A stretch of 64,000 nucleotides of DNA, from contig NZ_JAPCHY010000017.1 in assembly GCF_026107455.2 (NCBI RefSeq), positions 1 through 64,000 on the forward strand, in the 5' to 3' direction. This document shows, piece after piece, positions 9,748 to 21,743 of this stretch (positions are counted from its first letter, which is position 1; each line of letters starts with the position of its first letter). The DNA comes from Xanthomonas chitinilytica. Its GTDB lineage: Bacteria; Pseudomonadota; Gammaproteobacteria; Xanthomonadales; Xanthomonadaceae. The translations under genes and the position numbers were made by a program. Below the pieces are notes generated by a model. The model ran no database searches, had not been told where the DNA came from, and saw nothing but the letters and a program-made list of their open reading frames with translations.

Positions 9748-10449
9748 ATGCTGCAGATTCGCAAGAGCAACAGCCGCGGCCATGCCGAACACGGCTGGCT
9801 GTCGTCCCAGCATACGTTCTCGTTCGCCGGCTACCAGGATCCCCGCTACATGGGCTTCGGTCCGCTGCGCGTGATCAACGAGGATCGCGTACAGGGCGGC
9901 GAAGGTTTCGGCACCCACGGCCATCGCGACATGGAGATCGTCTCCTACGTGCTGGACGGCGCACTGGAGCACAAGGACTCCATGGGTTCCGGTTCCGTAC
10001 TGCGCTACGGCGACGTGCAGCGCATGAGCGCGGGTACCGGCGTGACCCACAGCGAATTCAACCACTCGCCCGACGAAACCGTGCATTTCCTGCAGATATG
10101 GCTGTTCCCCGAGCGCGACGGCCTCGCGCCCAGCTACCAGGAGGCGCATTTCGAGCCGGAGTCCAAGCGCGGCAGGCTGCGCCTGATCGCCTCACCCGAT
10201 GGCCGCGACGGCTCGCTGCTGATCCATCAGGACGCCTGCATCCATGCTTCGATCCTGGATGGCGACGACCGCCTGGAATATCCGCTGGCGGCCGGTCGCG
10301 GCGCCTACCTGCAGGTGGCCCGCGGGCAGCTGCAGGTCAACGGCATCGCACTGGAAGCCGGCGACGCCCTGCAGATCACCGACGAGGCAGGACTGACGCT
10401 GGAAGGCGGCAAGGATGCGGAGATCCTGCTGTTCGATCTTCCGCTCTGA
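9748..10449 (+). CDS. Pirin-family bicupin (YhhW-like)
   Basis: 233 residues, two cupin domains. The iron-binding residues of the first cupin are present: H57 and H59 in THGHRDME, H101 and E103 in THSEFNH. Bacterial members such as YhhW can oxidise quercetin; pirins also act as redox-sensitive cofactors, so the in vivo role here is open. The start ATG follows CAGGAGAAAACACC. The divergent LysR gene is the likely regulator. Confidence 0.93.
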   Translation: MLQIRKSNSRGHAEHGWLSSQHTFSFAGYQDPRYMGFGPLRVINEDRVQGGEGFGTHGHRDMEIVSYVLDGALEHKDSMGSGSVLRYGDVQRMSAGTGVTHSEFNHSPDETVHFLQIWLFPERDGLAPSYQEAHFEPESKRGRLRLIASPDGRDGSLLIHQDACIHASILDGDDRLEYPLAAGRGAYLQVARGQLQVNGIALEAGDALQITDEAGLTLEGGKDAEILLFDLPL

Positions 10450-10540
10450 CTCCGCGAGACAGCCGCGAACCGGAGCCCGGCGGCGGTCGCGGCGCAGAAC
10501 CAGCCGCGACCGGTTCTGCGGCTGGCCGCGAGGGAACACT

Positions 10541-10597
10541 GTAGGAGCGACGGCAGTCGCGAGCCTTCCGAGCAGCAGCAAAGCGGCCCGGGAATAC
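10541..10597 (+). repeat. GTAG-type REP element, copy A
   Basis: Starts GTAGGAGCGACGGCAGTCGCGA, here cited as GTAGGAGCGACGGCAGTC plus GCGA, with a small GCGAC/GTCGC hairpin and a 35-bp tail that is shared with copy C (10758-10814), about six mismatches over 57 bp. GTAG followed by a stem-loop is the signature of REP elements in Xanthomonadaceae and Pseudomonas. Confidence 0.8.
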
Positions 10598-10718
10598 GCC
10601 ACCATCCCCTCGGATGGAAGCCGCAGCCGCGATAGGACCGATGTCGCCGGCAGGCGATCTCACCGAAACACGGGCAACAAAATCCGGGACCCCATCAGGG
10701 CGGCCGATACCCCGGCGA

Positions 10719-10814
10719 TCGCGACTGACGTCGCTCCTACAGGGGCGCGGGAGCGTTGTAGGAGCGACGTCAGTCGCGAGCCTTCCGAGCGGCAACAAAG
10801 CGGTTCGGGAATAA
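10719..10814. repeat. Paired REP elements in inverted orientation (BIME)
   Basis: A perfect 22-bp inverted repeat (10719-10740 with 10758-10779) encloses 17 bp. The right arm continues into the same 35-bp tail as copy A. Two head-to-head REP units with a short spacer are the BIME arrangement. It fills most of the 420 bp between the pirin gene and tRNA-Ser, which otherwise has no gene. Confidence 0.85.
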
Positions 10815-10835
10815 GCCCCCAGACGGGAGAAGACC

Positions 10836-10865
10836 CACAAAAAAGCCCCTGAAACAGGGGCTTTT
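10836..10865 (-). terminator. Terminator of tRNA-Ser
   Basis: An 11-bp stem AAAAGCCCCTG with CAGGGGCTTTT (10841-10851, 10855-10865), loop AAA. On the minus strand it ends in six T, placing it 8 bp after the tRNA-Ser CCA. Confidence 0.9.
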
Positions 10866-10872
10866 TCATTAC

Positions 10873-10965
10873 TGGCGGAGTGAGAGGGATTCGAACCCTC
10901 GATAGAGCTTTTGACCCTATACTCCCTTAGCAGGGGAGCCCCTTCAGCCACTCGGGCATCACTCC
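10873..10965 (-). tRNA. tRNA-Ser(GCT)
   Basis: 93 nt with encoded CCA and a long variable arm. The anticodon loop CTGCTAA gives GCT. It lies directly downstream of csrA on the same strand, as serV does in E. coli. Confidence 0.96.
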
Positions 10966-11039
10966 GGATTTTGCGTCCTGCCGCCGTGTTCCGTGGCAGG
11001 CCGCGAAGAATACCGGTTAACAGGGTCTCAGGTAAACCC

Positions 11040-11240
11040 TTATTCGGAAGTTTCTTCTCCGGAAGATGCCGGTTCGTCGCCGCGCTGGATGCGCTGGAAG
11101 ATTTCCTCGCGATGGACCGCCACATCCTTCGGTGCGGTGATACCGATACGCACCTGGTTGCCCTTGACGCCGAGCACGGTAACGCTGACCGAGTCGCCGA
11201 TCATCAAGGTTTCGCCTACGCGGCGAGTCAAGATCAACAT
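11040..11240 (-). CDS. csrA: Carbon storage regulator, RNA-binding protein
   Basis: 66 residues with the whole CsrA core ([34 protein letters not shown]) including the conserved R44-type residue region VAVHREE. The dimer binds GGA motifs in mRNA leaders and alters translation or stability; in Xanthomonas the RsmA homologue controls virulence and glycogen traits. The acidic tail after residue 57 is variable in the family. The leader of the gene itself has a GGA hairpin (see 11251-11280). Downstream of alaS and upstream of tRNA-Ser, the same order as in E. coli. Confidence 0.98.
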   Translation of the reverse strand: MLILTRRVGETLMIGDSVSVTVLGVKGNQVRIGITAPKDVAVHREEIFQRIQRGDEPASSGEETSE

Positions 11241-11250
11241 TTTTTCAATT

Positions 11251-11280
11251 CTCCATGGAACCGGTGGATTCCCCCACCGG
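11251..11280 (-). promoter_or_regulatory. csrA leader hairpin with GGA in the loop, next to the Shine-Dalgarno
   Basis: On the minus strand a 7-bp stem CCGGTGG/CCACCGG (11274-11280 with 11261-11267) presents the hexaloop GGGAAT, and the Shine-Dalgarno GGAG (11254-11251) lies a few bases later. CsrA prefers GGA in a hexaloop plus a second GGA at the ribosome site, so this fits translational self-repression. Binding is inferred. Confidence 0.6.
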
Positions 11281-11378
11281 CTTGGCGCGCTTTCATCATG
11301 CGCCCCACGACAAAGGGAAAAGACTCCCAATATTAACGGCAGGGCTCCACTGCCTTCAAGGCGCGAAGGCAATCACGT

Positions 11379-14027
<2,649 letters not shown>

Positions 14028-14132
14028 GGGGGCTGGCATTGGGCGGGCCGACAGGGCCGGGACGACGACCGGCAAGCGCGGCCGCGCGTTTGGGGACAGT
14101 CGAAACCACGAAGGTTATCAGGCCCGGCCGGC

Positions 14133-14624
14133 TCAGTCCTCTGGATCGTAACGGGTGGCCGCGCGGATGCTGTCCACGGCGAATCCCCGCCGGGCCAGCA
14201 GGTCGGCCGCCTTGCGCCGCTGCGCCAGGTCGACCGGCCCCTGCTCGCCGAACCGGCGCCGGACCAGGTCGCGGGCATTCTCGGTCCAGTCGCCGTCGAA
14301 AGCGGCCATCGCCGCGGCCACCTGTTCGCTGTCCAACCCATGGGTGCCCAGTTCCGCACGGATATGCAGCGGCCCGTAGCCGCTGCCGGCGCGGCTGCGC
14401 ACCAGCATCTCGGCAAAGCGGGTGTCGTCCTGCCAGCCCTCTTCATTCAGCCGCGCCACTGCGGCAACGGCGGCCTCGGCTTCCACGCCCCGGGCCTGCA
14501 GCTTGCGGGTCAGCTCCTTGCGCGAATGCTCGCGGCGGACCAGCAGCCCCAACGCCCGCTGCAGCGGCGTCTGTTCCCGGCTCCGGCGCCTGCGGCCGGT
14601 CGAAGGGGGCTCGGATTCGTTCAT
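14133..14624 (-). CDS. recX: RecA regulatory protein RecX
   Basis: 163 residues with the three-helix repeats of RecX ([52 protein letters not shown]). RecX caps RecA filaments and limits their growth. It begins 119 bp after recA on the same strand, so it is probably read from the recA transcript at reduced level. The N-terminal 20 residues are basic and poorly conserved. Confidence 0.93.
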   Translation of the reverse strand: MNESEPPSTGRRRRSREQTPLQRALGLLVRREHSRKELTRKLQARGVEAEAAVAAVARLNEEGWQDDTRFAEMLVRSRAGSGYGPLHIRAELGTHGLDSEQVAAAMAAFDGDWTENARDLVRRRFGEQGPVDLAQRRKAADLLARRGFAVDSIRAATRYDPED

Positions 14625-14743
14625 GGTCTCGCATCAACCTGTCGAGGAGTTGCGCCTTCCCTGGCGCCTGCCCTCCTGGCGTGTCGGAAACTGCGGGGAA
14701 AGGCGAACGTCACTGACGGCGCCGCCCCTCCCCGCAGGAAAAC

Positions 14744-15772
<1,029 letters not shown>

Positions 15773-15954
15773 CGTGGTGGTCCTTGAAGAGGTCATTCGG
15801 GTATGGGGTCACTGTATTGGAGGCGTATCGCACGGGCTGAGACGGCGGGCGACACGGCCAGATTATTTTTCGCAGGCCGTCCCCGGCAGCGGAAAAAGCG
15901 GGTGCCGGGCGTCGGGAAAGCACGCGGTGGACACTGGGAACGGTCCGCGAAGGC

Positions 15955-16605
15955 TCACCGGTTGGGCCTCAGCAGGCCGCAGTAGAGGCCTTCGATCTCG
16001 AAATCCTGGTCGGGCAGCACCTCGATCGGGGCATAGTCGGGATTGCGCGGCAGCAGGCGGATGCGGTCCTTGCCGATCTTCAGCAGCTTGACCGTGATCT
16101 CGTCGTCGATGCGCGCCACCACGATCTGCCCGGACCGGGCGTCGCGGGTCCGGTGCACGCCGATCAGGTCGCCGTCGAAGATGCCCTCGTCGATCATCGA
16201 ATCGCCCTGCACCTTGAGCAGGTAGTCCGGCGCCGGGGAGAAGAACACCCGGTCCAGTACCACGAAGTCGTCCGAACCGATGTCGGCGCCGATCGGCAGG
16301 CCGGCGGCGACGCGTCCGAGCACCGGCAGCCGCAGCACGTCGTCCGCCGCGGCGGTGGCAGGCGGCGCGCTGGCGGCGGCCCGGCTGGCGGCAGTCGCGG
16401 CGGCCAGCCGGATGCCGCGGGCCTGGCCCGGCAGCCGCCGGATCGCCCCGGCCTGTTCCAGCGCTTCCAGGTGGTACTGCGCCGCGCGCACGCCCTTGAA
16501 GCCGAAGGCGCGGGCGATCTCGGTCTGCGACGGCGGAATGCCGTCGGTCTCGATGCGCTCGGCGATCATGCCCAGGATCGCCTGCTGGGTTTCGGTCAGC
16601 TCCAT
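15955..16605 (-). CDS. lexA: SOS repressor LexA
   Basis: 216 residues. N-terminal winged helix (TQQAILGMIAERIETDGIPP, TEIARAFGFKG), a 30-residue Ala-rich linker, then the S24 self-cleavage domain: cleavage site A101-G102, catalytic S136 (QGDSMID) and K173, with the same 37-residue spacing as E. coli S119/K156. The recognition helix differs from the enterobacterial one, in line with the different operator. No Shine-Dalgarno precedes the ATG; the operator-promoter ends one base before it, so the mRNA is probably leaderless. Confidence 0.97.
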   Translation of the reverse strand: MELTETQQAILGMIAERIETDGIPPSQTEIARAFGFKGVRAAQYHLEALEQAGAIRRLPGQARGIRLAAATAASRAAASAPPATAAADDVLRLPVLGRVAAGLPIGADIGSDDFVVLDRVFFSPAPDYLLKVQGDSMIDEGIFDGDLIGVHRTRDARSGQIVVARIDDEITVKLLKIGKDRIRLLPRNPDYAPIEVLPDQDFEIEGLYCGLLRPNR

Positions 16606-16607
16606 GG

Positions 16608-16642
16608 TTAGTAGTAATACTACTAACCGATGCGAAGCACAA
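16608..16642 (-). promoter_or_regulatory. lexA promoter overlapped by its own LexA box
   Basis: TTAGTAGTAATACTACTAA (16608-16626) matches the LexA box described for Xanthomonas and Xylella. Read on the minus strand it contains a -10 element TATTAC (16619-16614), with TTGTGC (16642-16637) 17 bp upstream as -35. Transcription would start at or within a base of the lexA ATG, and LexA bound here would cover the -10 element. A LexA regulator from the same box is established in relatives; the promoter is my reading. Confidence 0.85.
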
Positions 16643-16647
16643 GTGCG

Positions 16648-18324
16648 TCAGTCGCGGCCGCTGCGCAGGATCGAGATCAGGATCCATACCCCGCACAGGC
16701 CAGCACCGACGAAACCGCCGACACCCAGCGCCAGCAGCCAGCGGCTGGCGCTGCCGCCGACGCTGTTCATCACGATCGACGAACCGATGATCAGCGCGGC
16801 GGTGACGATGCCGATGGTGAGGCGGTTGGCGGCGCGGTTGACCTGGTCGCCGAAGCCCTTCAGCGCGGGCGTCTCCACCTTCAGCTGCATGCGCCCGCGG
16901 CGTGCGGCCTGTACCAGCCGGCGCAGGTCGCGCGGCAGCTCGCCGGCCAGGTCGATCGCGTCGAGCAGGCTGCGGCGCCCGCGGCGTAACACCGCCGTCG
17001 GCGCGTAGCGCTGGCGCATGGCCCGCTCCAGGTAGGGCCGGGCCGCGCTGGCCATGTCGAAATCCGGATCGAGCTGCCGTCCCATCCCTTCCAGGGTCAG
17101 GAAGGTCTTGATCATCAGCGCCAGGTCGGCCGGCAGGGTCAGGCCGTACTGCCGCAGCAGGCTGGTGACGTCGCCCAGCATCAGGCCGATGCGCAGGTCC
17201 TTGAGCGGGACCCCGCGGTACTGGTCGACGAAGCTGCCGATGTCCTGCTGCAGGCGCGATTCGTCCACCTCGACGCCGCCGGCCCAGTCCAGCAGCACGT
17301 CGGTCACCGATTCCGGGTCCTGCGCCACCAGCCCGTACAGCAACTGCGCCACCTGGAAGCGGCGCTGTTCGGACAGCCGCCCGATCATGCCGAAATCGAT
17401 GATGCCGATGCGGCCATCGCGCATGTAGAAGATGTTGCCGGGGTGCGGATCGGCATGGAAGCAACCGTCGTCCAGCACCATCTTCAGGATGATGCCGGCG
17501 CCGGTGCGCGCCAGCGCGACCCGGTCCAGCCCGGCAGCATCGACGGCCGCCAGGTCGCGTCCCGGGATGCCGTCGACGAAATCCTGGACGTTGAGGCTCT
17601 CGCAGGTCCACTGCCAGTGGACGCGCGGGATCAGCACCTCTTCGTGACCGGCGAAATTGCCGCTGATGCGCTCGGCGTTGCGGCATTCGGCCGCGAAGTC
17701 GAGCTCGCGCCGCAGCGACAGCGTGAACTGCTGCACCACCTCGGCCGGCCGGTAGCGGCGCAGGTCCGGCAGCCGCGCCTCGATGATCTCGGCCAGCCGC
17801 GCCAGCAGCCGCAGGTCGGCCTCGATCACCTCGCGGATGCCGGGGCGGCGGATCTTCAGCACCACCGCGGTGCCGTCGTGCAGCCAGGCCCGATGTGCCT
17901 GCGCCAGCGAGGCGGCGGCCAGCGGCTTCTCCTCCAACCGCGCGAACGCCTGTTCCGGCGGTTCGCCCAGGTCGATTTCCAGTTGCCCGCGGATCTGCTC
18001 GTAGGGCAGCGCCGGCACCGCGTTCTGCAGTTCGCTGAATTCGGCGATCCAGTCCGACGGGAACAGGTCCACGCGGGTGGCCAGCACCTGCCCCAGCTTG
18101 ACGAAGGTGGGGCCGAGTTCCTCCATCGCCCGCCGTACCCGTACCGGCGCCGACATCTGCAGCATGTGCTCCGGATCGTTCCAGTGCAGCAGCCGTCCGG
18201 CGCGCTGCAATACCTCGGCCATGCCGATGCGGCGGACGATGTCGCCGAAGCCGTAGCGGATCAGGACCGAGGCGATCTCCTGCAGCCGTCCCAGGTCGCG
18301 GACGGTACCGAGCGCTTCCCACAT
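16648..18324 (-). CDS. ubiB: UbiB-family atypical kinase for ubiquinone synthesis
   Basis: 558 residues of the ABC1/ADCK kinase-like family. Recognisable parts are LGPTFVKLGQVLATRVDLFP, the Ala-rich nucleotide loop AAASLAQAHRA, the lysine in VVLKIRRPG, DGCFHADPHPGNIFYM and IIDFGMIGRL, and two C-terminal membrane segments that anchor it. UbiB is required for aerobic ubiquinone formation, probably in coenzyme Q head-group modification or transport. I chose the ATG at 18324; a longer frame exists upstream. It is 42 bp upstream of lexA, with the lexA operator in the gap. Confidence 0.93.
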   Translation of the reverse strand: MWEALGTVRDLGRLQEIASVLIRYGFGDIVRRIGMAEVLQRAGRLLHWNDPEHMLQMSAPVRVRRAMEELGPTFVKLGQVLATRVDLFPSDWIAEFSELQNAVPALPYEQIRGQLEIDLGEPPEQAFARLEEKPLAAASLAQAHRAWLHDGTAVVLKIRRPGIREVIEADLRLLARLAEIIEARLPDLRRYRPAEVVQQFTLSLRRELDFAAECRNAERISGNFAGHEEVLIPRVHWQWTCESLNVQDFVDGIPGRDLAAVDAAGLDRVALARTGAGIILKMVLDDGCFHADPHPGNIFYMRDGRIGIIDFGMIGRLSEQRRFQVAQLLYGLVAQDPESVTDVLLDWAGGVEVDESRLQQDIGSFVDQYRGVPLKDLRIGLMLGDVTSLLRQYGLTLPADLALMIKTFLTLEGMGRQLDPDFDMASAARPYLERAMRQRYAPTAVLRRGRRSLLDAIDLAGELPRDLRRLVQAARRGRMQLKVETPALKGFGDQVNRAANRLTIGIVTAALIIGSSIVMNSVGGSASRWLLALGVGGFVGAGLCGVWILISILRSGRD

Positions 18325-18361
18325 CAGCAGCCCCTCCCGATCGACCGCGCGCCGTACCCGC

Positions 18362-18856
18362 TCACAGCAATTCCTCCAGTCCCTGCAGCGCGCGGGCGAC
18401 GGTCTGCCGCCGCACCGCATCGCGGTCGCCGTCGAAACGGAACAGTTCGGCACGGGTGTAACCGCCGCGGCGCTTCCAGCCGATCCACACCGTGCCCACC
18501 GGCTTGTCGGCGCTGCCGCCGCCGGGGCCGGCGATGCCGGTCACCGCGACGGCGACGCTGGCGCCGGAATGCACCAGCGCGCCGGACACCATCTCGATCA
18601 CCGTCTCGCGGCTCACCGCGCCCTGGGTTTCCAGGGTCTGCGGGCGCACGCCCAGCAATGCCTGCTTGGCTTCGTAGCTGTAGGCGACCATGCCGCAGTC
18701 GAACCAGTCCGACGAGCCGGCGATGCCGGTCATGGCCTTGGCGATCCAGCCGCCGGTACAGCTCTCTGCGGTGACGACGCGGTCGCGGGCGGCAAGCAGC
18801 CGCGCGCCGATGCGCGCGGCCAACTGGTCCAGTTCGGAATCGGACGGTGTGGGCAT
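18362..18856 (-). CDS. pncC: Nicotinamide-nucleotide amidase (CinA C-terminal domain family)
   Basis: 164 residues covering the single CinA C-terminal domain: [49 protein letters not shown]. It deamidates NMN to nicotinate mononucleotide in pyridine nucleotide salvage. In E. coli pncC also lies directly upstream of recA; here ubiB and lexA are between them. The start is the ATG at 18856; the frame continues upstream without homology. Confidence 0.93.
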   Translation of the reverse strand: MPTPSDSELDQLAARIGARLLAARDRVVTAESCTGGWIAKAMTGIAGSSDWFDCGMVAYSYEAKQALLGVRPQTLETQGAVSRETVIEMVSGALVHSGASVAVAVTGIAGPGGGSADKPVGTVWIGWKRRGGYTRAELFRFDGDRDAVRRQTVARALQGLEELL

Positions 18857-18956
18857 GGGGGCCGTTCGTGGGGTTTGCGCCTGTTGTAGCGCAAAAGCTC
18901 CCTCCCTGTCTGCGCCGCCGCGGCTCCCGTTCACGAGGCCGCGGCGGCGTGCCGCC

Positions 18957-21515
18957 TCAGTAGCGCAGGCGCAGCGTCATGCCGTAGGTGCGCGGCGCGC
19001 CGAGGAAGGCATTCCACGAACCGGTCTGGATCGGGGCATCGATGCCGACCTGCTTGTAGGTCTCGTCGGTCAGGTTCTGGCCCCAGAACTCCAGCATCCA
19101 GCGGCCGTTGTCCGAACCGATGCCGAAGCGCGCATTGAGCAGGGTGTAGGCGTCCTGCTCCTTCTGCGGGTCCAGGTCCGAGCCGGTGTTGTAGTCGGAC
19201 ATGTACTTGGCGCCGACGTTGAAGCGGCCGATCAGGCTGCGGCCGAAGTCCCACTCGTAGGTGACCGAGAGGTTGCCCGACCACTTGGGCGCGAAGCTCA
19301 TCTGGTTGCCCGGCAGCAGCACCAGGTCGGCATCGGGCAGCAGGTCGTCGCCGTACTCGGTTTCCGCATAGGTGAAGCCACCCTGCACCATCAGCCCCTT
19401 GATCCCGGGTTGCCACAGGATCTCCGCGTCCACGCCCTTGGACACCACTTCGGGAATCGAGCGCACCACGAAGCTGGTGCCCAGGAAGCTGTTGAGCTGG
19501 AAGTCCTCGTACTTCTGGTAGAACAGCGCGGCGTTCAGCAGCAGGTTGCCGCCCAGCCAGGTGGTCTTGGCGCCGAGTTCGTAGCTGTCGACGAACTCGC
19601 CCGGGAACGAGGTGTCGTCCACCGGCACGATGCCCTGGGTGCCGCTGGACAGGCCGTTGGCCGACTGCACCCGGTCCAGGTTGAAGCCGCCGGCCTTGTA
19701 GCCACGCGCCGCCGAGACGTAGGTCATCACGTCGTCGGTCCAGTTGTAGGCCAGCTTCAGCGTGCCCGACCACTCCTTCTCGGTGCGCTCCTGCGCGGTG
19801 GAACGGCCGTTGTGGGCGGCGTTGGCCCACGGCAGGCAGGTGAAGCCGATGGTGTTCTGGATCAGCGCCTGCTGCTGCGCCGGCGGCATCATCGCGAACG
19901 GCACGCCGCGCGCGGTCAGGGCACCGGCGATGCGTCCGACCGCGGCCGGGTTGACCTGCCCGTCCGGCAGGAAGTACGAGGCGCAGGCCGGGCTGCCGTC
20001 CGGGTTGCTGTAGGCCGCATCCAGCGTCTTCTTCTCGCGGGTGTAGCGCAGGCCCAGGGTCACGTCGAACGCGTCGGTGGCATGCCAGGTGTTGTTGGTG
20101 AAGACCGCCGCGCTCTTGGCGTTCTGCTTGTAGCGGTCCAGCGTGCCCAGGCCGTTGAACAGGGTGCCGAACGGGCGGCCGGTGGCATCGGCCAGGAAGG
20201 TCGCCGCGTTCGGCAGCGCCGCCAGCGCCGGATCGATCCGGCCCAGCAGCGCGATCGACATGTACGGCTCGTAGACCGCGCCATAGCGGTAGCTCTCGTT
20301 GCGGTCCAGGTCCTCGTCCGAATAGAACACGCCGAACATCCAGTCGATCCGTTCGGTCGAGCCGGTCAGGCGCAGTTCCTGGCTGAAGGTCTTGAACCGG
20401 GTCAGCGACTCGTCCTCCTCCGCGGCGCGGTACAGCACGTCGGCGGCGCTGTAGTCGAAGTCCAGGCCGTTGATCGCCTGCCAGTCGCGCACCGCGGTGA
20501 TCGAGGTCAGCACCGCCTCGTTGGCCCACGGCGTGGTCCAGTTGACCTCGGCCGAAACGCCCTTGTCCTTGATGTCCTGCGCGGTGCTGCGGTTGCTGTA
20601 GGCCAGCCGGCGCTCGGGGTCGGCCACCGGGATCACCGCCTCGCCGCCCGGGGTGAGCGCGTTGAGGATGGCCGCGGTCGGGCCACGGTCGGTGGTGACG
20701 GTGACGCAGCAGTTCTCCTCGCGGCTGGTGTAGTCGGCGCTCAGGTAGATGTCGAGGTTGTCGGTCGGCTCGAACAGCAGCTGGCCGCGCAGGGTATGGA
20801 AGTTCTGGTCGCCGTCGTCGGTCTCGGTGCGCGGGCCGCCGCCGGTGCGGACGTCGTCGAAACCGTCGCGCTCGCGCTTGGCCGCATAGACGCGGATCGC
20901 GCTGTTCTCGCCCAGCGCGTCGTTGTACGCGCCGGACACGCCGACCGCGCCGTAGTTGCCGACGCTGATCTCGCCCTCGGCGCTCTGGGTGTAGCTGGGG
21001 CGGCGGGTGACCACGTTGATCACGCCGGCCGAGGTGTTCTTGCCGAACACGGTGCCCTGCGGCCCCTTCAGTACCTCGATCCGTTCCAGTTCGCCCAGGT
21101 CGCCGTAGCCGACGCTGTTGCGCGGCCGGTACACGCCGTCGATGACCACGCCCACCGACGATTCCAGGCCGGCGTTGTCGCCCACCGTGCCGATGCCGCG
21201 GATGCGGGCGGTGGTCTGCGCCGCGCTCTGGGTGCTGGTCACGGTCAGGCCCGGCACCAGTACCTGCAGGTCCTTGATGTCGCGCACCCCGGTGTCCTGC
21301 AACAGCTTCTCGGGCAGCACGTTGATGACGATGGGCACGTCCTGCAGCGCTTCCTCGCGCTTCTGCGCGGTGACGGTGATGGTGGAGAGCGTGGTCGGCT
21401 GCTCCTGCTCTGGCTGGCTGCTGGCGCCGGCCTGCTGCGCCGAGGCGGCCCAGCTGGAAATGGCGGCGAGAACAGCGACGGATACGACGGACCTGCGCGC
21501 GACGGCTGTTGCCAT
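18957..21515 (-). CDS. TonB-dependent outer-membrane receptor
   Basis: 852 residues. Signal peptide (residues 1-26, ending ASAQQ), a TonB-box-like [11 protein letters not shown] at about 43-53, plug domain with RIRGIGTVG and [35 protein letters not shown] features, and a barrel ending in LRLRY, whose last aromatic residue is the expected BAM sorting signal. It resembles the large family of receptors in Caulobacter, Sphingomonas and xanthomonads for iron complexes or carbohydrates; the ligand cannot be told. It stands alone, without a regulator or transporter beside it. Confidence 0.93.
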   Translation of the reverse strand: MATAVARRSVVSVAVLAAISSWAASAQQAGASSQPEQEQPTTLSTITVTAQKREEALQDVPIVINVLPEKLLQDTGVRDIKDLQVLVPGLTVTSTQSAAQTTARIRGIGTVGDNAGLESSVGVVIDGVYRPRNSVGYGDLGELERIEVLKGPQGTVFGKNTSAGVINVVTRRPSYTQSAEGEISVGNYGAVGVSGAYNDALGENSAIRVYAAKRERDGFDDVRTGGGPRTETDDGDQNFHTLRGQLLFEPTDNLDIYLSADYTSREENCCVTVTTDRGPTAAILNALTPGGEAVIPVADPERRLAYSNRSTAQDIKDKGVSAEVNWTTPWANEAVLTSITAVRDWQAINGLDFDYSAADVLYRAAEEDESLTRFKTFSQELRLTGSTERIDWMFGVFYSDEDLDRNESYRYGAVYEPYMSIALLGRIDPALAALPNAATFLADATGRPFGTLFNGLGTLDRYKQNAKSAAVFTNNTWHATDAFDVTLGLRYTREKKTLDAAYSNPDGSPACASYFLPDGQVNPAAVGRIAGALTARGVPFAMMPPAQQQALIQNTIGFTCLPWANAAHNGRSTAQERTEKEWSGTLKLAYNWTDDVMTYVSAARGYKAGGFNLDRVQSANGLSSGTQGIVPVDDTSFPGEFVDSYELGAKTTWLGGNLLLNAALFYQKYEDFQLNSFLGTSFVVRSIPEVVSKGVDAEILWQPGIKGLMVQGGFTYAETEYGDDLLPDADLVLLPGNQMSFAPKWSGNLSVTYEWDFGRSLIGRFNVGAKYMSDYNTGSDLDPQKEQDAYTLLNARFGIGSDNGRWMLEFWGQNLTDETYKQVGIDAPIQTGSWNAFLGAPRTYGMTLRLRY

Positions 21516-21674
21516 GGTTCCTCCCCCGAGAGAATGGCCGAGCTTGCGTGGATGAGTCTGTGTCGAATCAACTTCCCTGCGATTGCGGGGCGCTACCGCT
21601 GGCGACCCCGTGCAGGCACGCTAGCACTACCGGTGCGACCACGCTTACCGCAGTGCAGCAGCGCGCCGGAACGC

Positions 21675-21700
21675 CTCGGGCCGCACATTGGCGGCCCGAG
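21675..21700 (-). terminator. Probable hflX terminator hairpin
   Basis: A perfect 10-bp stem CTCGGGCCGC/GCGGCCCGAG with loop ACATTG, 45 bp after the hflX stop codon. It lacks a T tract. The rest of the 228-bp gap to the receptor gene holds that gene's promoter, which I cannot place. Confidence 0.55.
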
Positions 21701-21743
21701 ACGGATACATCGGCATTGGATCGGACAAACCCCGGCCCTTCGG

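Noticed and set aside
10541..10814. Whether the spaced REP copies form a CRISPR array
   Set aside because: The units are in mixed orientation, with unequal spacing and no uniform spacers, and there are no cas genes in the window.
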